DNA from: Hirudinaria manillensis
Lineage: Eukaryota > Annelida > Clitellata > Hirudinida > Hirudinidae
Assembly (NCBI GenBank): GCA_034509925.1
Contig: CM067538.1
Span: forward strand, 5,187,778 to 5,251,777
Direction of reading: 5' to 3'
DNA: 64,000 nt
The notes under the pieces are model-generated. The model had not been told where the DNA came from and ran no database searches. It worked only from the letters and a program-made list of their open reading frames with translations. The translations under genes were made by a program, and so were the position numbers. Below are positions 23,183-33,639 of the stretch, one piece after another; within the stretch, counting starts at the first letter, position 1; the number at the start of each line of letters is the position of its first letter.

Positions 23183-24229
23183 TTATTTTTTCCCCTTCTT
23201 CTTTGGCTGTTTTTTGCCACCTTTGTCAGCTTTTCCTTTCTTCGGTGCTCCTCCCTTTTTGCCTGCTTTTGCCTTCGAGCCTCCGCTTTCCTCCGTCAAA
23301 CTGTCGCCGTCTTTTTGGGCTTCTCTGGCCGACTTTATTTTCGTTTCACTTTTTGCTTTCGATTCTCCAGTGTTTTCCTGTTCTCTGCATTCCATCAGTT
23401 TTAGTAGCTTGTCCGCAGTAGATGGCTCGCAGCAATCGTCGCACGGAAATAAATAAACTAACTTGTTGTCGCAAGTACGACATAAGATGCATTCCTCACA
23501 AGAACACGGATACGCTGAACAAATGCAAGACGGTGAGCACGGACAACACGATGGGCCGCACGATGGACCGCACGATGGGCCGCACGATGGACAGCACGAT
23601 GGACCGCACGATGGGCCGCACGATGGGCCGCACGATGGGCCGCACGATGGACCGCACGATGGACCGCACGATGGACAGCACGATAGGCCGCACGATGGAC
23701 CGCACTTCGGACAACTTGGGCAAGATGGATTTGGACATTTAGGGCAGGCTGAACAAGGATTACAACTTGAACAGGTGCAAGTCGGGCATTTCGGACATGC
23801 AGAACAGGTCGGACATGCTGAACATGCCGGACATGTAGGACAACCGGAACAAGATGCATAGATTGCACGAAATCGACGCGGAAGACAACAATTTTTATCG
23901 ATCACTATCGTCTGACCTCCGGCCTCGTAAACTGCACACCTGTCGTTGTTATGATTACAAGTGTTACTACTTATTTTTGTTCCTGCTTCTGGATCTTCTT
24001 GCCTGGGATACCGTTTGAAAACGATATCAGAATGTTGGATATTCTCTTGAAAATAATTACAAACTTCTTTTTTTATAACTTCGTTATCCAACTCATCGAT
24101 CAACATGTCAAAAGAACCATTCGAATCTCCACCGTTGTCTGCTCGGCTTTTCGAACAGTATGTTATGTTATCGCTTGGCCAAGCTTTTATCACATGTTCT
24201 TCGACCTTCACTTTGTCAGAAGAATCCAT
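23183..24229 (-). CDS. gene B, copy 2: 348-residue Cys-rich protein with long CGPS array
   Basis: Starts MDSSDKVKVEEHVIKAWP. After an acidic region comes a CPACSACPTC-type stretch. A repetitive CGPS array of roughly 60 residues follows (units SCGPSCGPSCGPSC, with some CCPSC), encoded by a 12-bp period at about 23545-23700. Then come CICSAYPCSCEECILCRT, DNKLVYLFPCDDCC and the Lys-rich tail (KAGKKGGAPKKGKADKGG, ending KKKGKK). It is the longest of the three B copies; length differences come almost entirely from the array. Cys-Gly-Pro arrays occur in insect sperm-tail Mst proteins, so a cross-linked structural role is inferred. A keratin-like or eggshell role is an alternative. Confidence 0.82.
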   Translation of the reverse strand: MDSSDKVKVEEHVIKAWPSDNITYCSKSRADNGGDSNGSFDMLIDELDNEVIKKEVCNYFQENIQHSDIVFKRYPRQEDPEAGTKISSNTCNHNNDRCAVYEAGGQTIVIDKNCCLPRRFRAIYASCSGCPTCPACSACPTCSACPKCPTCTCSSCNPCSACPKCPNPSCPSCPKCGPSCGLSCCPSCGPSCGPSCGPSCGPSCGPSCGPSCCPSCGPSCGPSCGPSCCPCSPSCICSAYPCSCEECILCRTCDNKLVYLFPCDDCCEPSTADKLLKLMECREQENTGESKAKSETKIKSAREAQKDGDSLTEESGGSKAKAGKKGGAPKKGKADKGGKKQPKKKGKK

Positions 24230-24636
24230 TGTCCAATTTTATCTACATTGAATTCAAATGACATCTGTTGGCACCAGTCACGTGAAACGTATCTGTAGCC
24301 GCTACCAGGAGAAGGTGGGATCAATATATAGAAAGGAGTTTTTATTACATTGGGATTTGCTCGGAAGTATTACTTTCATGTCATTCACGATTGCTGTTTA
24401 AAATAAATTGTGATTATTTTAAGAGATGAGAAACTGAATTTTAACTCAACTAGAGGTAAATACTTGATATAAGATAAATGTCCGGTGATAACAGGCGTAG
24501 TTTTCTAACGAAACTAGGAAATGGAACATTGATCACTTATTAAGCCATCTGGTTGCTAGTCTTTATTTTAAACTAGGCACCACATCTTCTGATATTACTA
24601 TCTTTACATTTTCTACATCTAAATATAATTTATCTA

Positions 24637-24660
24637 CTGTTAAAAAAACACATTACGTCA
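24637..24660 (-). promoter_or_regulatory. cluster promoter element of gene B copy 2
   Basis: TGACGTAA (24653-24660, - strand) then TGTGTTTTTTTAACAG; 424 bp before the ATG. Confidence 0.75.
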
Positions 24661-25272
24661 TTAAAGACCATGGATCATAAACTAATTCTTGAACGATAAT
24701 TCTTTCCCGTTGACTTCAACTTAATCAATCTCACAACAAAATTTCTAATCATGAAAAAAAGATTCCATTCAATTGAATATTATCATCGGTTGATGAAGAG
24801 ACTTTGTCAGAAACCAAAAGCCATTCCATTATCCATGTAGTTATTATTTGTCATTTCAAATTTATTAAATGCCTCATCGGGCAAAATATTACAAGAAATT
24901 TATAGGCAATAATCCTGATTAAGAAATCGTATAATTTTTCTAAAGTTGCAATTGCAATAATAATTTAAATTGAATACCTCTAGTCAAAATTTTATTGATG
25001 CCAATATTCTTTCGACCATGTCAGCACCTTACCAATACTTATTATTGGTATAACCAATTTTGGTATATAAAATAATCAACACATTGCCAATACTTATTTA
25101 ACAACTCTTATTCAGTTAGAAAAATATTTATTACTTTTCTTGGATATTCCTGATATTTAAAGTAAATTTTCTTCAAACTAATCATGCCTGCGTTTGTTAT
25201 TCACACAAACTTGTTAGATTTCGGATCATTGTTTTGGTAATGTGACCATTGCCTTGTAATGATTCTTGAGCA

Positions 25273-26586
25273 TTAAAACAACGATCGCATATTCCCTTTT
25301 ACGCCTTTCTTAGAAAGCGCTTTCTTGACGGGCGCAGCCTTCTTAGCCAGTGCGCCTTTCTTAGACGGTGCAGGCACTCCTTTTTTAGCTCCTGGTTTAG
25401 GGGGTCCTTTGGCCGATGGTTTTGCAGCGGTTCCTTTCGGCTTAACAGTCTGCACTGGTTTTGATTCATGGGTTGGTTTTTCGTTCTTGCCATGTTTCTT
25501 TTCATCCGTATCACCCTTAGTTTTACACTCGCAGTCATTAACGATGTAGCACTCTTTCAGAAGTGAAGATGGTATGGGTCTAATAATTTTAAATTCCTCA
25601 CACACAGTGGTCTTTCTGACCGGAGATTTTGGCTTGCTTTCACCGCCCTGACACATGCAAGGACACATGCACATACACGGGCACGTGGGCATACAAGAAC
25701 AACATTGAGGTCTGCAACAGTCGGAACTACTATGATGATGATGATGACGATGATGGGACCTTTTCCTTCTTTTGCAATGTTTTTCTGCGCAATGACAGGT
25801 GCAACACACTGAATCATCGTCGTCGTCAGAATGGCAAAGACATTCAGTACTGGGTTCCTCACAGGGGCACTTGTTTGATTTGTTGCATGAGTTTCCTTTC
25901 GAAAGTACGAGATAACCTGTTAATGTTTCTTTATTGTTGTTTGGGCACACTCCATGATGGTTGTTGCTGTTGTTGCCGTTGTCTGTCTTTGTTGAATTCA
26001 AAAGTGCAATTCCTTCTTCAGAATTGTCTCTGGGAATGTATCGTTGTCTTCTACAGTTACAGAGAAGGTCGTCGGACTTTTGCTCCCACTTCATTATTGC
26101 CGGTATGAAGAATGTTCTCTGGCCTTTACTATGTGTCACTCTGAACAACATTCTTTGGAAATGACAACGTACGAATGGTTTTTTCTGGTTTGTGTTCTCA
26201 AGTTTCGAATAAATGGCGTCTTTTTTCTTGCCACGTTTGTTAGTGCTAGCATCCTTCAGAAGATGGATACATTTGCTCGAAGTTGCCGTGGTTGAACTGG
26301 AGTTAATGGCTTTAAGGATATTGCAAAAGTTTTCCAAACTATCCTTGGAGGCCGCAGCTGCCGGGTGGGATTTGCTGTGGTTTGTATTGCCTGGTTCAAC
26401 GCTTTTCATCTGGTCACGGCTTTCGAATTCTCCTGCCTTTACCTTTTCTTCTTTATTACCGATGATCCATGGTGACGCCTCACCGTGGTATTTTAGTTGT
26501 TCGACATTCTTTACAATTTTCTTTTGAAAAGTCAAACCTTCACCTACTCTGTCTCGTTCTTGAATGATGCAATGATTTGCTATCAT
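25273..26586 (-). CDS. gene A, copy 3: 437-residue Cys/His/Lys-rich protein
   Basis: Same start as copies 1 and 2. It matches copy 2 in the N-terminal half and copy 1 in the Lys-rich tail (PAPSKKGALAKKAAPVKK), a mosaic suggesting gene conversion or unequal exchange between copies. Minor changes include CPCEEPSTEC for CTCEEPSTEC and KGNMRSLF for KGKMRSLF at the end. The Cys-Met-Pro core and HHRHHHHH run are kept. The frame is intact and the function unknown. Confidence 0.8.
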   Translation of the reverse strand: MIANHCIIQERDRVGEGLTFQKKIVKNVEQLKYHGEASPWIIGNKEEKVKAGEFESRDQMKSVEPGNTNHSKSHPAAAASKDSLENFCNILKAINSSSTTATSSKCIHLLKDASTNKRGKKKDAIYSKLENTNQKKPFVRCHFQRMLFRVTHSKGQRTFFIPAIMKWEQKSDDLLCNCRRQRYIPRDNSEEGIALLNSTKTDNGNNSNNHHGVCPNNNKETLTGYLVLSKGNSCNKSNKCPCEEPSTECLCHSDDDDDSVCCTCHCAEKHCKRRKRSHHRHHHHHSSSDCCRPQCCSCMPTCPCMCMCPCMCQGGESKPKSPVRKTTVCEEFKIIRPIPSSLLKECYIVNDCECKTKGDTDEKKHGKNEKPTHESKPVQTVKPKGTAAKPSAKGPPKPGAKKGVPAPSKKGALAKKAAPVKKALSKKGVKGNMRSLF

Positions 26587-27575
26587 GATTTAGAGCTTAA
26601 ATTCGATTTTTTCTCAATTTTCCAGAGGATATTTTGACCTTGTTTGAAGTTGTCAAACAACGAATAGATTGATGTTATGCAATCCTGTTGAATTAAATAA
26701 TTTTTATTTGCATTTATATCTATTGCTTTAAAATTACTTTAATTAAAATCTGGATCTCGATCTGCTGAAGAAACTGAAATTCGAGCTTCAATAATATCAG
26801 GTTTAATGAAGTCTTACAGCCTGGTGAAATTAGTTTCAAATTGATTTAAAAAATGTTTATGATTCAACGAGCAGTTATCTGTCTACGAACATGAGCTCAT
26901 TCCTCTTGGAACGTGTCAGCATTTTTGTAAAATCATCTGCGCAAACTAGTTATGACGTCAATTTCCACTTAATTATTTCTGATTATTCAATTCCTGTCAA
27001 CTGTTTAATGTTTAACAGTTATTGTTTCAAATTTAAATTAATTTCAACAAAGCTGTAATAGATAAGATAGATTTAATAATAGATAATTATAGTTACCTGT
27101 AACATAAGAACTGGAATTTTTAATGATTCACTATATTTGCTCGACTCAAACCCAATTAGACCCAAGGAACTTGTGGTTCGCACAATACAACGTCATTCTC
27201 CCTTATCAAAACACTTTGGCTCTTTTATGATTCTGATTAACGAATCAATACAGAATTTGCCAGGTGAATTTGAGACGCGGTGAAACTTTACTGACACAAA
27301 ATCCTTCTTTTTAGATGAACTTCAGCAAATAGAACATCAAATCAGCACAGAAAAGGACACAAATTGGAATTAATCACGTTGCATTTTTTTTTTTACAGTA
27401 AAATGCACATTTCGAATCAAATTGGGGAACTTTTCATTACAATAAGATCAGTTAATAATAATAATACTTCATTAGCTTGATTGTTAATCAATCAATTATT
27501 ATTGTTTTATTATATCCCACTATATCAGATTGGAAATTGGAAAAGATTCCACTATGTTTTTGTTTATTTCATATA

Positions 27576-27599
27576 ACTTGAAATAAAAGCATTACGTCA
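27576..27599 (-). promoter_or_regulatory. cluster promoter element of gene A copy 3
   Basis: TGACGTAA (27592-27599, - strand) then TGCTTTTATTTCAAG; about 1006 bp before the ATG, as in copy 2. Confidence 0.7.
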
Positions 27600-28094
27600 C
27601 CGAAACGAGATTGTACAAAACTTTCCTGTGATAAATAGTCAAATGAAAATGACTCAAAATTTTACTTAATATTTCGATTAAGCATTCGTTAATTTTAAAT
27701 CACTATGTTGAAAGTTAATTAAAACAGACGACTTAGGATGACCCACACTGAGCCCTAACTCTTGCTTCCCGTTTTAAGACTAGAGATAGTGTTTTATCTT
27801 TTCTATCTTTACCAGCTAATCACGTGTAATATGGAGAAGACAAATACTTTCAAATACCGAATTTTAATCTAAATTTAATCTTTCCATTGAAATGCAGGTA
27901 CTTGGTGCTTAAAACTGCGAATAAAATTTCAAGAAAAACTACAATTTTTAAGGAGATATTTTTTTTCTCGATAATAAGAATTCTGTAAGAGTCAAAATAA
28001 CTCTGGTTATATTTATCTGGATGAAACAATATGGACGGAATAATGATCATAATGGTTGAACAATTTGAGAAAATATTTGAGAACGGAAGTGAGT

Positions 28095-29069
28095 TTATTT
28101 TTTCCCCTTCTTCTTTGGCTGTTTTTTGCCACCTTTTCCTTTCTTCGGTGCTCCTCCCTTTTTGCCTGCTTTTGCCTTCGAGCCTCCGCTTTCCTCCGTC
28201 AAGCTGTCGCCGTCTGTTTGGGCTTCTCTGGCCGACTTTATTTTCGTTTCACTTTTTGCTTTCGATTCTCCAGTGTTTTCCTCGCAGCAATCTTCGCACG
28301 GAAATAAATAAACTAACTTGTTGTCGCAAGTACGACATAAGATGCACTTCTCACAAGAACACGGATACGCTGAACAAATGCAATCTAAGCATAAGTTACG
28401 AGACAGTGAGCACGGACAGCACGATGGATCGCACGTTGGGCCGCACGATGGACAGCACGATGGGCCGCACGATGGATCGCACGTTGGGCCGCACGATGGA
28501 CAGCACGATGGACCGCACGATGGACCGCACTTCGGACAACTTGGATAAGATGGATTTGGACATTTAGGGCAGGCTGAACAAGAATTACAACTTGAACAGG
28601 TACAAATCGGGCAAGTCGGACATGCAGAACAGGTCGGACATGCTGAACATGCCGGACATGCTGAACATGCCGGACATGTGGGATATGTAGGACAACCGGA
28701 ACAAGATGCACAGATTCCACGAAATCGACGCGGTAGACAACAATTTTTCGTCTTACCTCCGGCCTTGTAAAGTGGACAGCTGTCGTTGTTATGATTACAA
28801 GTGTTACTACTTATTTTTGTTCCTGCTTCTGGATCTTCTTGCCTGGGATACCGTTTGAAAACGATATCAGAATGTTGGATATTCTCTTGAAAATAATTAC
28901 AAACTTCTTTTTTTATAACTTCGTTATCCAACTCATCGATCAACATGTCAAAAGAACCATTCGAATCTCCACCGTTGTCTGCTCGGCTTTTCGAACTGTA
29001 TGTTATGTTATCGCTTGGCCAAGCTTTCATCACATGTTCTTCGACCTTCACTTTGTCAGAAGAATCCAT
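28095..29069 (-). CDS. gene B, copy 3: 324-residue Cys-rich protein with medium array
   Basis: Start MDSSDKVKVEEHVMKAWP. The array is shorter than in copy 2 and degenerate (CGPSCCPSCGPTCDPSC). The preceding CPAC/CSAC stretch is longer (CPACSACPACSACPTC). It adds LSRNLCLDC before CICSAYPCSC and lacks the STADKLLKLMECREQ linker present in copy 2. The tail KKGKGGKKQPKKKGKK is conserved. The open frame is retained despite several indels of three-base multiples, which argues for selection on the protein. Confidence 0.82.
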   Translation of the reverse strand: MDSSDKVKVEEHVMKAWPSDNITYSSKSRADNGGDSNGSFDMLIDELDNEVIKKEVCNYFQENIQHSDIVFKRYPRQEDPEAGTKISSNTCNHNNDSCPLYKAGGKTKNCCLPRRFRGICASCSGCPTYPTCPACSACPACSACPTCSACPTCPICTCSSCNSCSACPKCPNPSYPSCPKCGPSCGPSCCPSCGPTCDPSCGPSCCPSCGPTCDPSCCPCSLSRNLCLDCICSAYPCSCEKCILCRTCDNKLVYLFPCEDCCEENTGESKAKSETKIKSAREAQTDGDSLTEESGGSKAKAGKKGGAPKKGKGGKKQPKKKGKK

Positions 29070-29474
29070 TGTCCAATTTTATCTACATTGAATTCAAATG
29101 ACATCTGTTGGCACCAGTCACGTGAAACGTATCTGTAGCCGCTACCCTGGGAAGGTGGGATCAATATATAGAAAGGAATTTTTATTACATTGGGGTTTGC
29201 TCGGAAGTATTACTTTCATGTCATTCACGATTGCTGTTTAAAATAAATTGTGATTATTTTAAGAGATGAGAAACTGAATTTTAACTCAACTAGAGGTAAA
29301 TACTTGATATAAGATAAATGTCTGGTGATCACAGACGTAGTTTTCTAACAAAACTAGGAAATGGAACATTGATCACTTGTTAAGCCATCTGGTTGCTAGT
29401 CTTTATTTTAAACTAGGCACTACATCTTCTGATATTACTACCTTTACATTTTCTACATCTAAATATAATTTATC

Positions 29475-29498
29475 TATGTTAAAAAACATATTACGTCA
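29475..29498 (-). promoter_or_regulatory. cluster promoter element of gene B copy 3
   Basis: TGACGTAA (29491-29498, - strand) then TATGTTTTTTAACATAG; 422 bp before the ATG. The remaining spacer to 30106 is AT-rich, without another recognised feature. Confidence 0.75.
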
Positions 29499-30106
29499 TT
29501 AAAGACCATGGATCATAAACTAATTCTTGAACGATAATTCTATTCCGTTGACTTCAATTTAATCAATCTCACAACAAAATTTCTAATCATGAAAAAATGA
29601 TTCCATTCAATTGAATATTATCATCGGTTGATGAAGAGACTTTGTCAGAAACCAAAAGCCCTTCCATTTTCCATGTAGTTATTATTTGTCATTTCAAATT
29701 TATTAAATGCCTCATCAGGCAAAATGTTACAAGAAATTGATAAGCAATAATCCTGATTAAGAAATTTATATCCTATGCGTGCTTCTATTTGTGTTTTTGG
29801 ATTTATTAATAATCGCATCAAATAACCTGACAAATCATTGAAATTAATATATTACTAATAAGAAAAATTAAAAATATTCGAATCGAATAATAATTTCTTA
29901 ATTCCTTAATTCAAGTTTAGTGTTAAATGTCAAATTTAACTTTGAAGCAATGTTATCGATATTAATTCAATTCTGTTTTTTTAGAATCTGGCATAGGCAG
30001 ATGTACCAAAGGAATCCTTTGTAAAAATAAACGAAAAAATTAATATAAAATTTTTGAAAAGATATATTCTTTACTGTTTTTATTTAAAACTATAGCTGTC
30101 CATTTT

Positions 30107-32932
30107 TTACGAACTCGATTTTTTCCTCTTAAATGCGTTTTTTATCTTTGTCATAAATCCAGTCTTTTTTATAATTTTAGGAGGTTCGTCTAAGTCATCG
30201 TCGTCGTCATCTCCAGCATCTCCTGGATCTGATTTCGATGTTCGACGACTTTTTTTATCGAAGTCGGTTTCTTTGGTCTTCAAGATGCTTGCCTTTCTGC
30301 TATAAGGGCTTTTGCCGGATTTGTCAGAAACTTCTGATTTGAAAAAACTGAATTTCTTTTTCTTGCTACTTTTCCTGTCGCCTGGTTGGTAGTCGCTATC
30401 CTCGGATTTGATTGAACTGAATCTCTGTTTTTTGCTACTTTTCATGTCTTCTGATTTATCGGCATCTTCAGACCTGAAAAGACTGAGTTTCTTTTCCTTA
30501 TCGTCATCTGAGCCGATGTCTTCAGATTTTAAAACGCTTGATTTTCTTCTGCTACTTCTCACATCCTCTGATTTATCACCAGCATCGGACCTGAAGAAAC
30601 TGAATTTCTTTTTCTTCTTGGTCTTTTTACTTTTGCTTTGCCTGACGTCTGAGTCAATATCGTCGGATTTAAAGGTGGATTTTCTTCTGCTACTTCTCAC
30701 ATCCTCTGATTTATCACCAGCATCGGACCTGAAGAAACTGAATTTCTTTTTCTTCTTGGTCTTTTTACTTTTGCTTTGCCTGACGTCTGAGTCAATATCG
30801 TCGGATTTAAAGGTGGATTTTCTTCTGCTACTTCTCACATCCTCTGATTTATCACCAGCATCGGACCTGAAGAAACTGAATCTCTTTTTCTTCTTGGTCT
30901 TTTTACTTTTGCTTCGCCTGACGTCTGAGTCAATATCGTCGGATTTAAAGCTGGATTTTCTTCTACTACTTCTCAGATCCTCTGATTTATCGGTAGCATC
31001 GGACCTAAATATACTGAATATCTTTTTCTTCCTGATATCTTTACTTATGCTTTTCCTGACTTCTGAATCGATGTCGTCAGATTTAAAGCTGGATTTTCTT
31101 CTACTACTTCTCACGTCCTCTGATTTATCGGTAGCATCAGACCTAAATATACTGAACATCTTTTTTTTCCTGGGCTTCTTACTTTTGCTTTTCCTGGCAT
31201 CTGAGACGATGTCATCGGATTTAAAACTGGATTTTCTTCTACTACTCAAGTCCTCTGATTTATCAGACCTGAAAATGCTGAATTTTTTTTTGCGTAGCGT
31301 ACTTTTCCTTCTAGTAATGTTATCACTGTCACTGTCGTCGTATTTCGATTTGGCTTTTGATTTTTTACGTTTCCTATCCTCTTCTTCATCGATAGTGCCC
31401 TCTGTAATTTCGCTAATTGTAGATTTTTTGGTTTTTCTGCTTTTCATGTCGTCCTCCAATTCAGTGCCCTCCGTAACTTGGCTGACTGCAGATTTTTTGG
31501 TTCTTCTGCTTTTTGCGTCTTCCACCGACTCAGACTCGCTAATTCCGTCTGATCGAAAGAGACCGAATTTGGATTTTTTCTTTTTTTTACTCTTTTTCTT
31601 GTCACCGCGGCTGAACAAGCTGAATTTAGACAATTTTGATAATTTACTCTGTTGTTTAGTCTTCGCGGGAGCCGGTTTAGCCTCTTTATCAACCTCTCCC
31701 TTGCAGGGGGCACATCTTCCACAGCAATTGCCAGCTTTTGTTGGACAGCAACGACAATCGCAACAACAACAACAACAACAACATTTTGGCTTTTTCTTCG
31801 GACGGCAGCGAATTTCAGGGCAACAGTCTTTATCCTCTGCTATGAAGAGTGTCAGGCCACAACACCTTACTTTGAAAAATTTGCCGAAATTTTCATTCTC
31901 AAGTTTAGGAGATTTTTCTTTGCCAAGCTGAGGAGATTTTTCTTTGGGATTGCCATTGAATGTCTTGTGAGTTTGTTTCATTATTTTGTATTCGTGATCT
32001 TCCAATTTATTTCTGTCATTCTCAATCGCTTTCTTCACGTTTGTAAATTCTGGAACTTCCTTTGGTTTATCATCCTTCAGATTGATTTTCGTTTCATTCG
32101 TTTTGTAAATGTCTAAACTGTTTTTCTTTTCCTTTGCAGGTGACGGTTCCTCTTTTCTGTACGACCTGCGAAACTGTTCTAGATCTTCTTTTAGCTTGTT
32201 GCTATCCACACTCCTCTTGAATGGCTTCGGAAAATCTTCTGGAGTGTCCTTCGCGGACATTGGCTGTGGAGAGGATTCATAATCCACTATAAGTGAATTT
32301 GGAGGAGATTCATAATCCATTTTAGGTGAATTTGGAGGAGATTCATAATCCATTTTAGGTGAGTTAGGAGGTGATTCATAGACTATTTTAGGTGACTTTG
32401 GAGGTGACTCTTCGTCCGTTTCATATGGCTTTGTAATGGGTTCATAATATTCATTTTCTTTGCTGTAGCAAGCGACGGGCCTTTCTACTTTAGTACATAA
32501 ATATTGCTTTGGTTTGCTGGAAATTAATTTTAGAGTTACATCTGTCTCTTGATTAGAACCAATATTTTTTTCACATGACTTAAAAGTCATTCCTAGGTTT
32601 CTGTCAGTATTTTCTAAAATTCTTGGAAGATCCTTTAATTTTTCAAAAAATTCGCCTTCTAAATGAATATTGATATCCCTCAAATTTGCTTGTTTGCCGT
32701 CAATATTACAAACAGAATGACATGAGTCGATAGAAACATTTTTTCCATAGGTTTCATGATTTTTTAATCCTCGATTTTGGGGGAATCTTTTTAGATAAGT
32801 TTGCTGCCCATTCTCTTTGTCAAATTGGACAATCAGACCTTGACAATCTCTGAAATTACCTGCCGGTTCTATTGGTGCATCAAAAAATGCTCTTTGATCT
32901 CGCTGGTTCATCCCTACTCTACCTAAGGCCAT
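30107..32932 (-). CDS. gene C: 941-residue Ser/Lys-rich protein with 46-residue repeats
   Basis: N-terminal QRAFFDAPIEPAG matches the AFFD motif of genes D, I, M and N. Residues of about 185-215 hold a YESPPNSPKMD repeat. A Cys cluster in the middle (CCCCCCCCDCRCC, then CCGRCAPC) follows. The second half carries about six copies of a 46-residue (138-bp) repeat, with blocks RRKSSFKSDDIDSDVR, SKSKKTKKKK and FSFFRSDAGDKSEDVRSS. Two copies are almost identical in DNA. The C-terminus TGFMTKIKNAFKRKKSSS matches the GFxxKhK motif of I, M and N. Very basic and serine-rich, hence probably phosphorylated. No known domain. Confidence 0.82.
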   Translation of the reverse strand: MALGRVGMNQRDQRAFFDAPIEPAGNFRDCQGLIVQFDKENGQQTYLKRFPQNRGLKNHETYGKNVSIDSCHSVCNIDGKQANLRDINIHLEGEFFEKLKDLPRILENTDRNLGMTFKSCEKNIGSNQETDVTLKLISSKPKQYLCTKVERPVACYSKENEYYEPITKPYETDEESPPKSPKIVYESPPNSPKMDYESPPNSPKMDYESPPNSLIVDYESSPQPMSAKDTPEDFPKPFKRSVDSNKLKEDLEQFRRSYRKEEPSPAKEKKNSLDIYKTNETKINLKDDKPKEVPEFTNVKKAIENDRNKLEDHEYKIMKQTHKTFNGNPKEKSPQLGKEKSPKLENENFGKFFKVRCCGLTLFIAEDKDCCPEIRCRPKKKPKCCCCCCCCDCRCCPTKAGNCCGRCAPCKGEVDKEAKPAPAKTKQQSKLSKLSKFSLFSRGDKKKSKKKKKSKFGLFRSDGISESESVEDAKSRRTKKSAVSQVTEGTELEDDMKSRKTKKSTISEITEGTIDEEEDRKRKKSKAKSKYDDSDSDNITRRKSTLRKKKFSIFRSDKSEDLSSRRKSSFKSDDIVSDARKSKSKKPRKKKMFSIFRSDATDKSEDVRSSRRKSSFKSDDIDSEVRKSISKDIRKKKIFSIFRSDATDKSEDLRSSRRKSSFKSDDIDSDVRRSKSKKTKKKKRFSFFRSDAGDKSEDVRSSRRKSTFKSDDIDSDVRQSKSKKTKKKKKFSFFRSDAGDKSEDVRSSRRKSTFKSDDIDSDVRQSKSKKTKKKKKFSFFRSDAGDKSEDVRSSRRKSSVLKSEDIGSDDDKEKKLSLFRSEDADKSEDMKSSKKQRFSSIKSEDSDYQPGDRKSSKKKKFSFFKSEVSDKSGKSPYSRKASILKTKETDFDKKSRRTSKSDPGDAGDDDDDDLDEPPKIIKKTGFMTKIKNAFKRKKSSS
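30565..31252 (-). repeat. 138-bp tandem repeat inside gene C
   Basis: The block CCTCTGATTTATC recurs (on the + strand) at 30565, 30703, 30841, 30979, 31117 and 31252, i.e. steps of 138, 138, 138, 138 and 135 bp. All steps are multiples of three, so the reading frame is kept. Confidence 0.92.
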
Positions 32933-33609
32933 GTTTATTTAATTACAGAGAATGCACATCCCCTCCAGGCAACGCGGCAGACTGTAAAGTTACATCAAAT
33001 TACAATTAAAAAACTATTTGAATTCCATTATAAAGTGTATTCTATATAATCGGATTCGTTTGAGATAGTCTAGAAATATTGATCTAGTTAATATTGAAAC
33101 CGTATACAATTATTTAAAAAAAAAACGTGTTGCTTCATATGAGTTTTGGAATGAATCTGCTTGACTATGTTATCATTTTATGGAACTATATATCAATTCC
33201 CTCTTCTAAAAAATTAGATGTCCAAAACTTTATTGGTTTTACAGGTAAATTGTTGACAGATTAATAGCTTAATCAGCTTATTATTATAACTATTTTAGCG
33301 TGCAGCTATCAGTAAAGTGCTTTTAGCAAACAATAAATTTTAGTTAATTTTTGGTGAAATTTCGCGAAGAACCTAAAGTTCCATAGCCAACAATCTGAAT
33401 TAGTCATGTTCCCCTCAACATGCAGTTTCCACTTCCAGAATTACGTGTTCCAGTTTTTTTCATATTTAAAAAAAAATAAACTAAAATAAATTAAATTCGT
33501 TCTCTAAATTTTTCATAAGTAATTTTTGTGCCATTGATGTTACGGTTAATTTGCAAAAAATCTGTTATGTTTTCGTCCCTTATTCATTTTATGTTTTCGC
33601 CCTATTTAA

Positions 33610-33639
33610 CGATATAAAGAACAACAAATCCTTACGTCA
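33610..33639 (-). promoter_or_regulatory. cluster promoter element of gene C
   Basis: TGACGTAA (33632-33639, - strand), GGATTTGTTGTTC, then CTTTATATCG, a clear TATA-like sequence about 20 bp downstream. It lies about 700 bp before the ATG. The rest of 32933-34590 is AT-rich; the open frames at 33921-34230 look like chance. Confidence 0.72.

Larger units (their letters stand above)
20072..24976 (-). repeat. A-B tandem unit, copy 2
   Basis: Carries gene A2 and gene B2 plus spacers. It is collinear with copy 3 over its whole length, spacers included, with scattered single-base differences. That points to a recent duplication. Confidence 0.9.
24977..29765 (-). repeat. A-B tandem unit, copy 3
   Basis: Begins near CTCTAGTCAAAATTTTATTG and ends near 29765, where TTAAGAAAT is followed by unique sequence (TTATATCCTATGCG) rather than the CGTATAATTTTTC of copies 1 and 2. 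Confidence 0.9.

Noticed and set aside
23545-23700. CRISPR-like short regular repeat
   Set aside because: 12-bp period with no spacers, in frame inside gene B2, in an animal genome.
30408-31931. 507-residue + strand ORF opposite gene C
   Set aside because: Antisense shadow of a Ser/Lys-rich repeat (Leu/Phe/Ser-rich product); no start context, domain or promoter on that strand.
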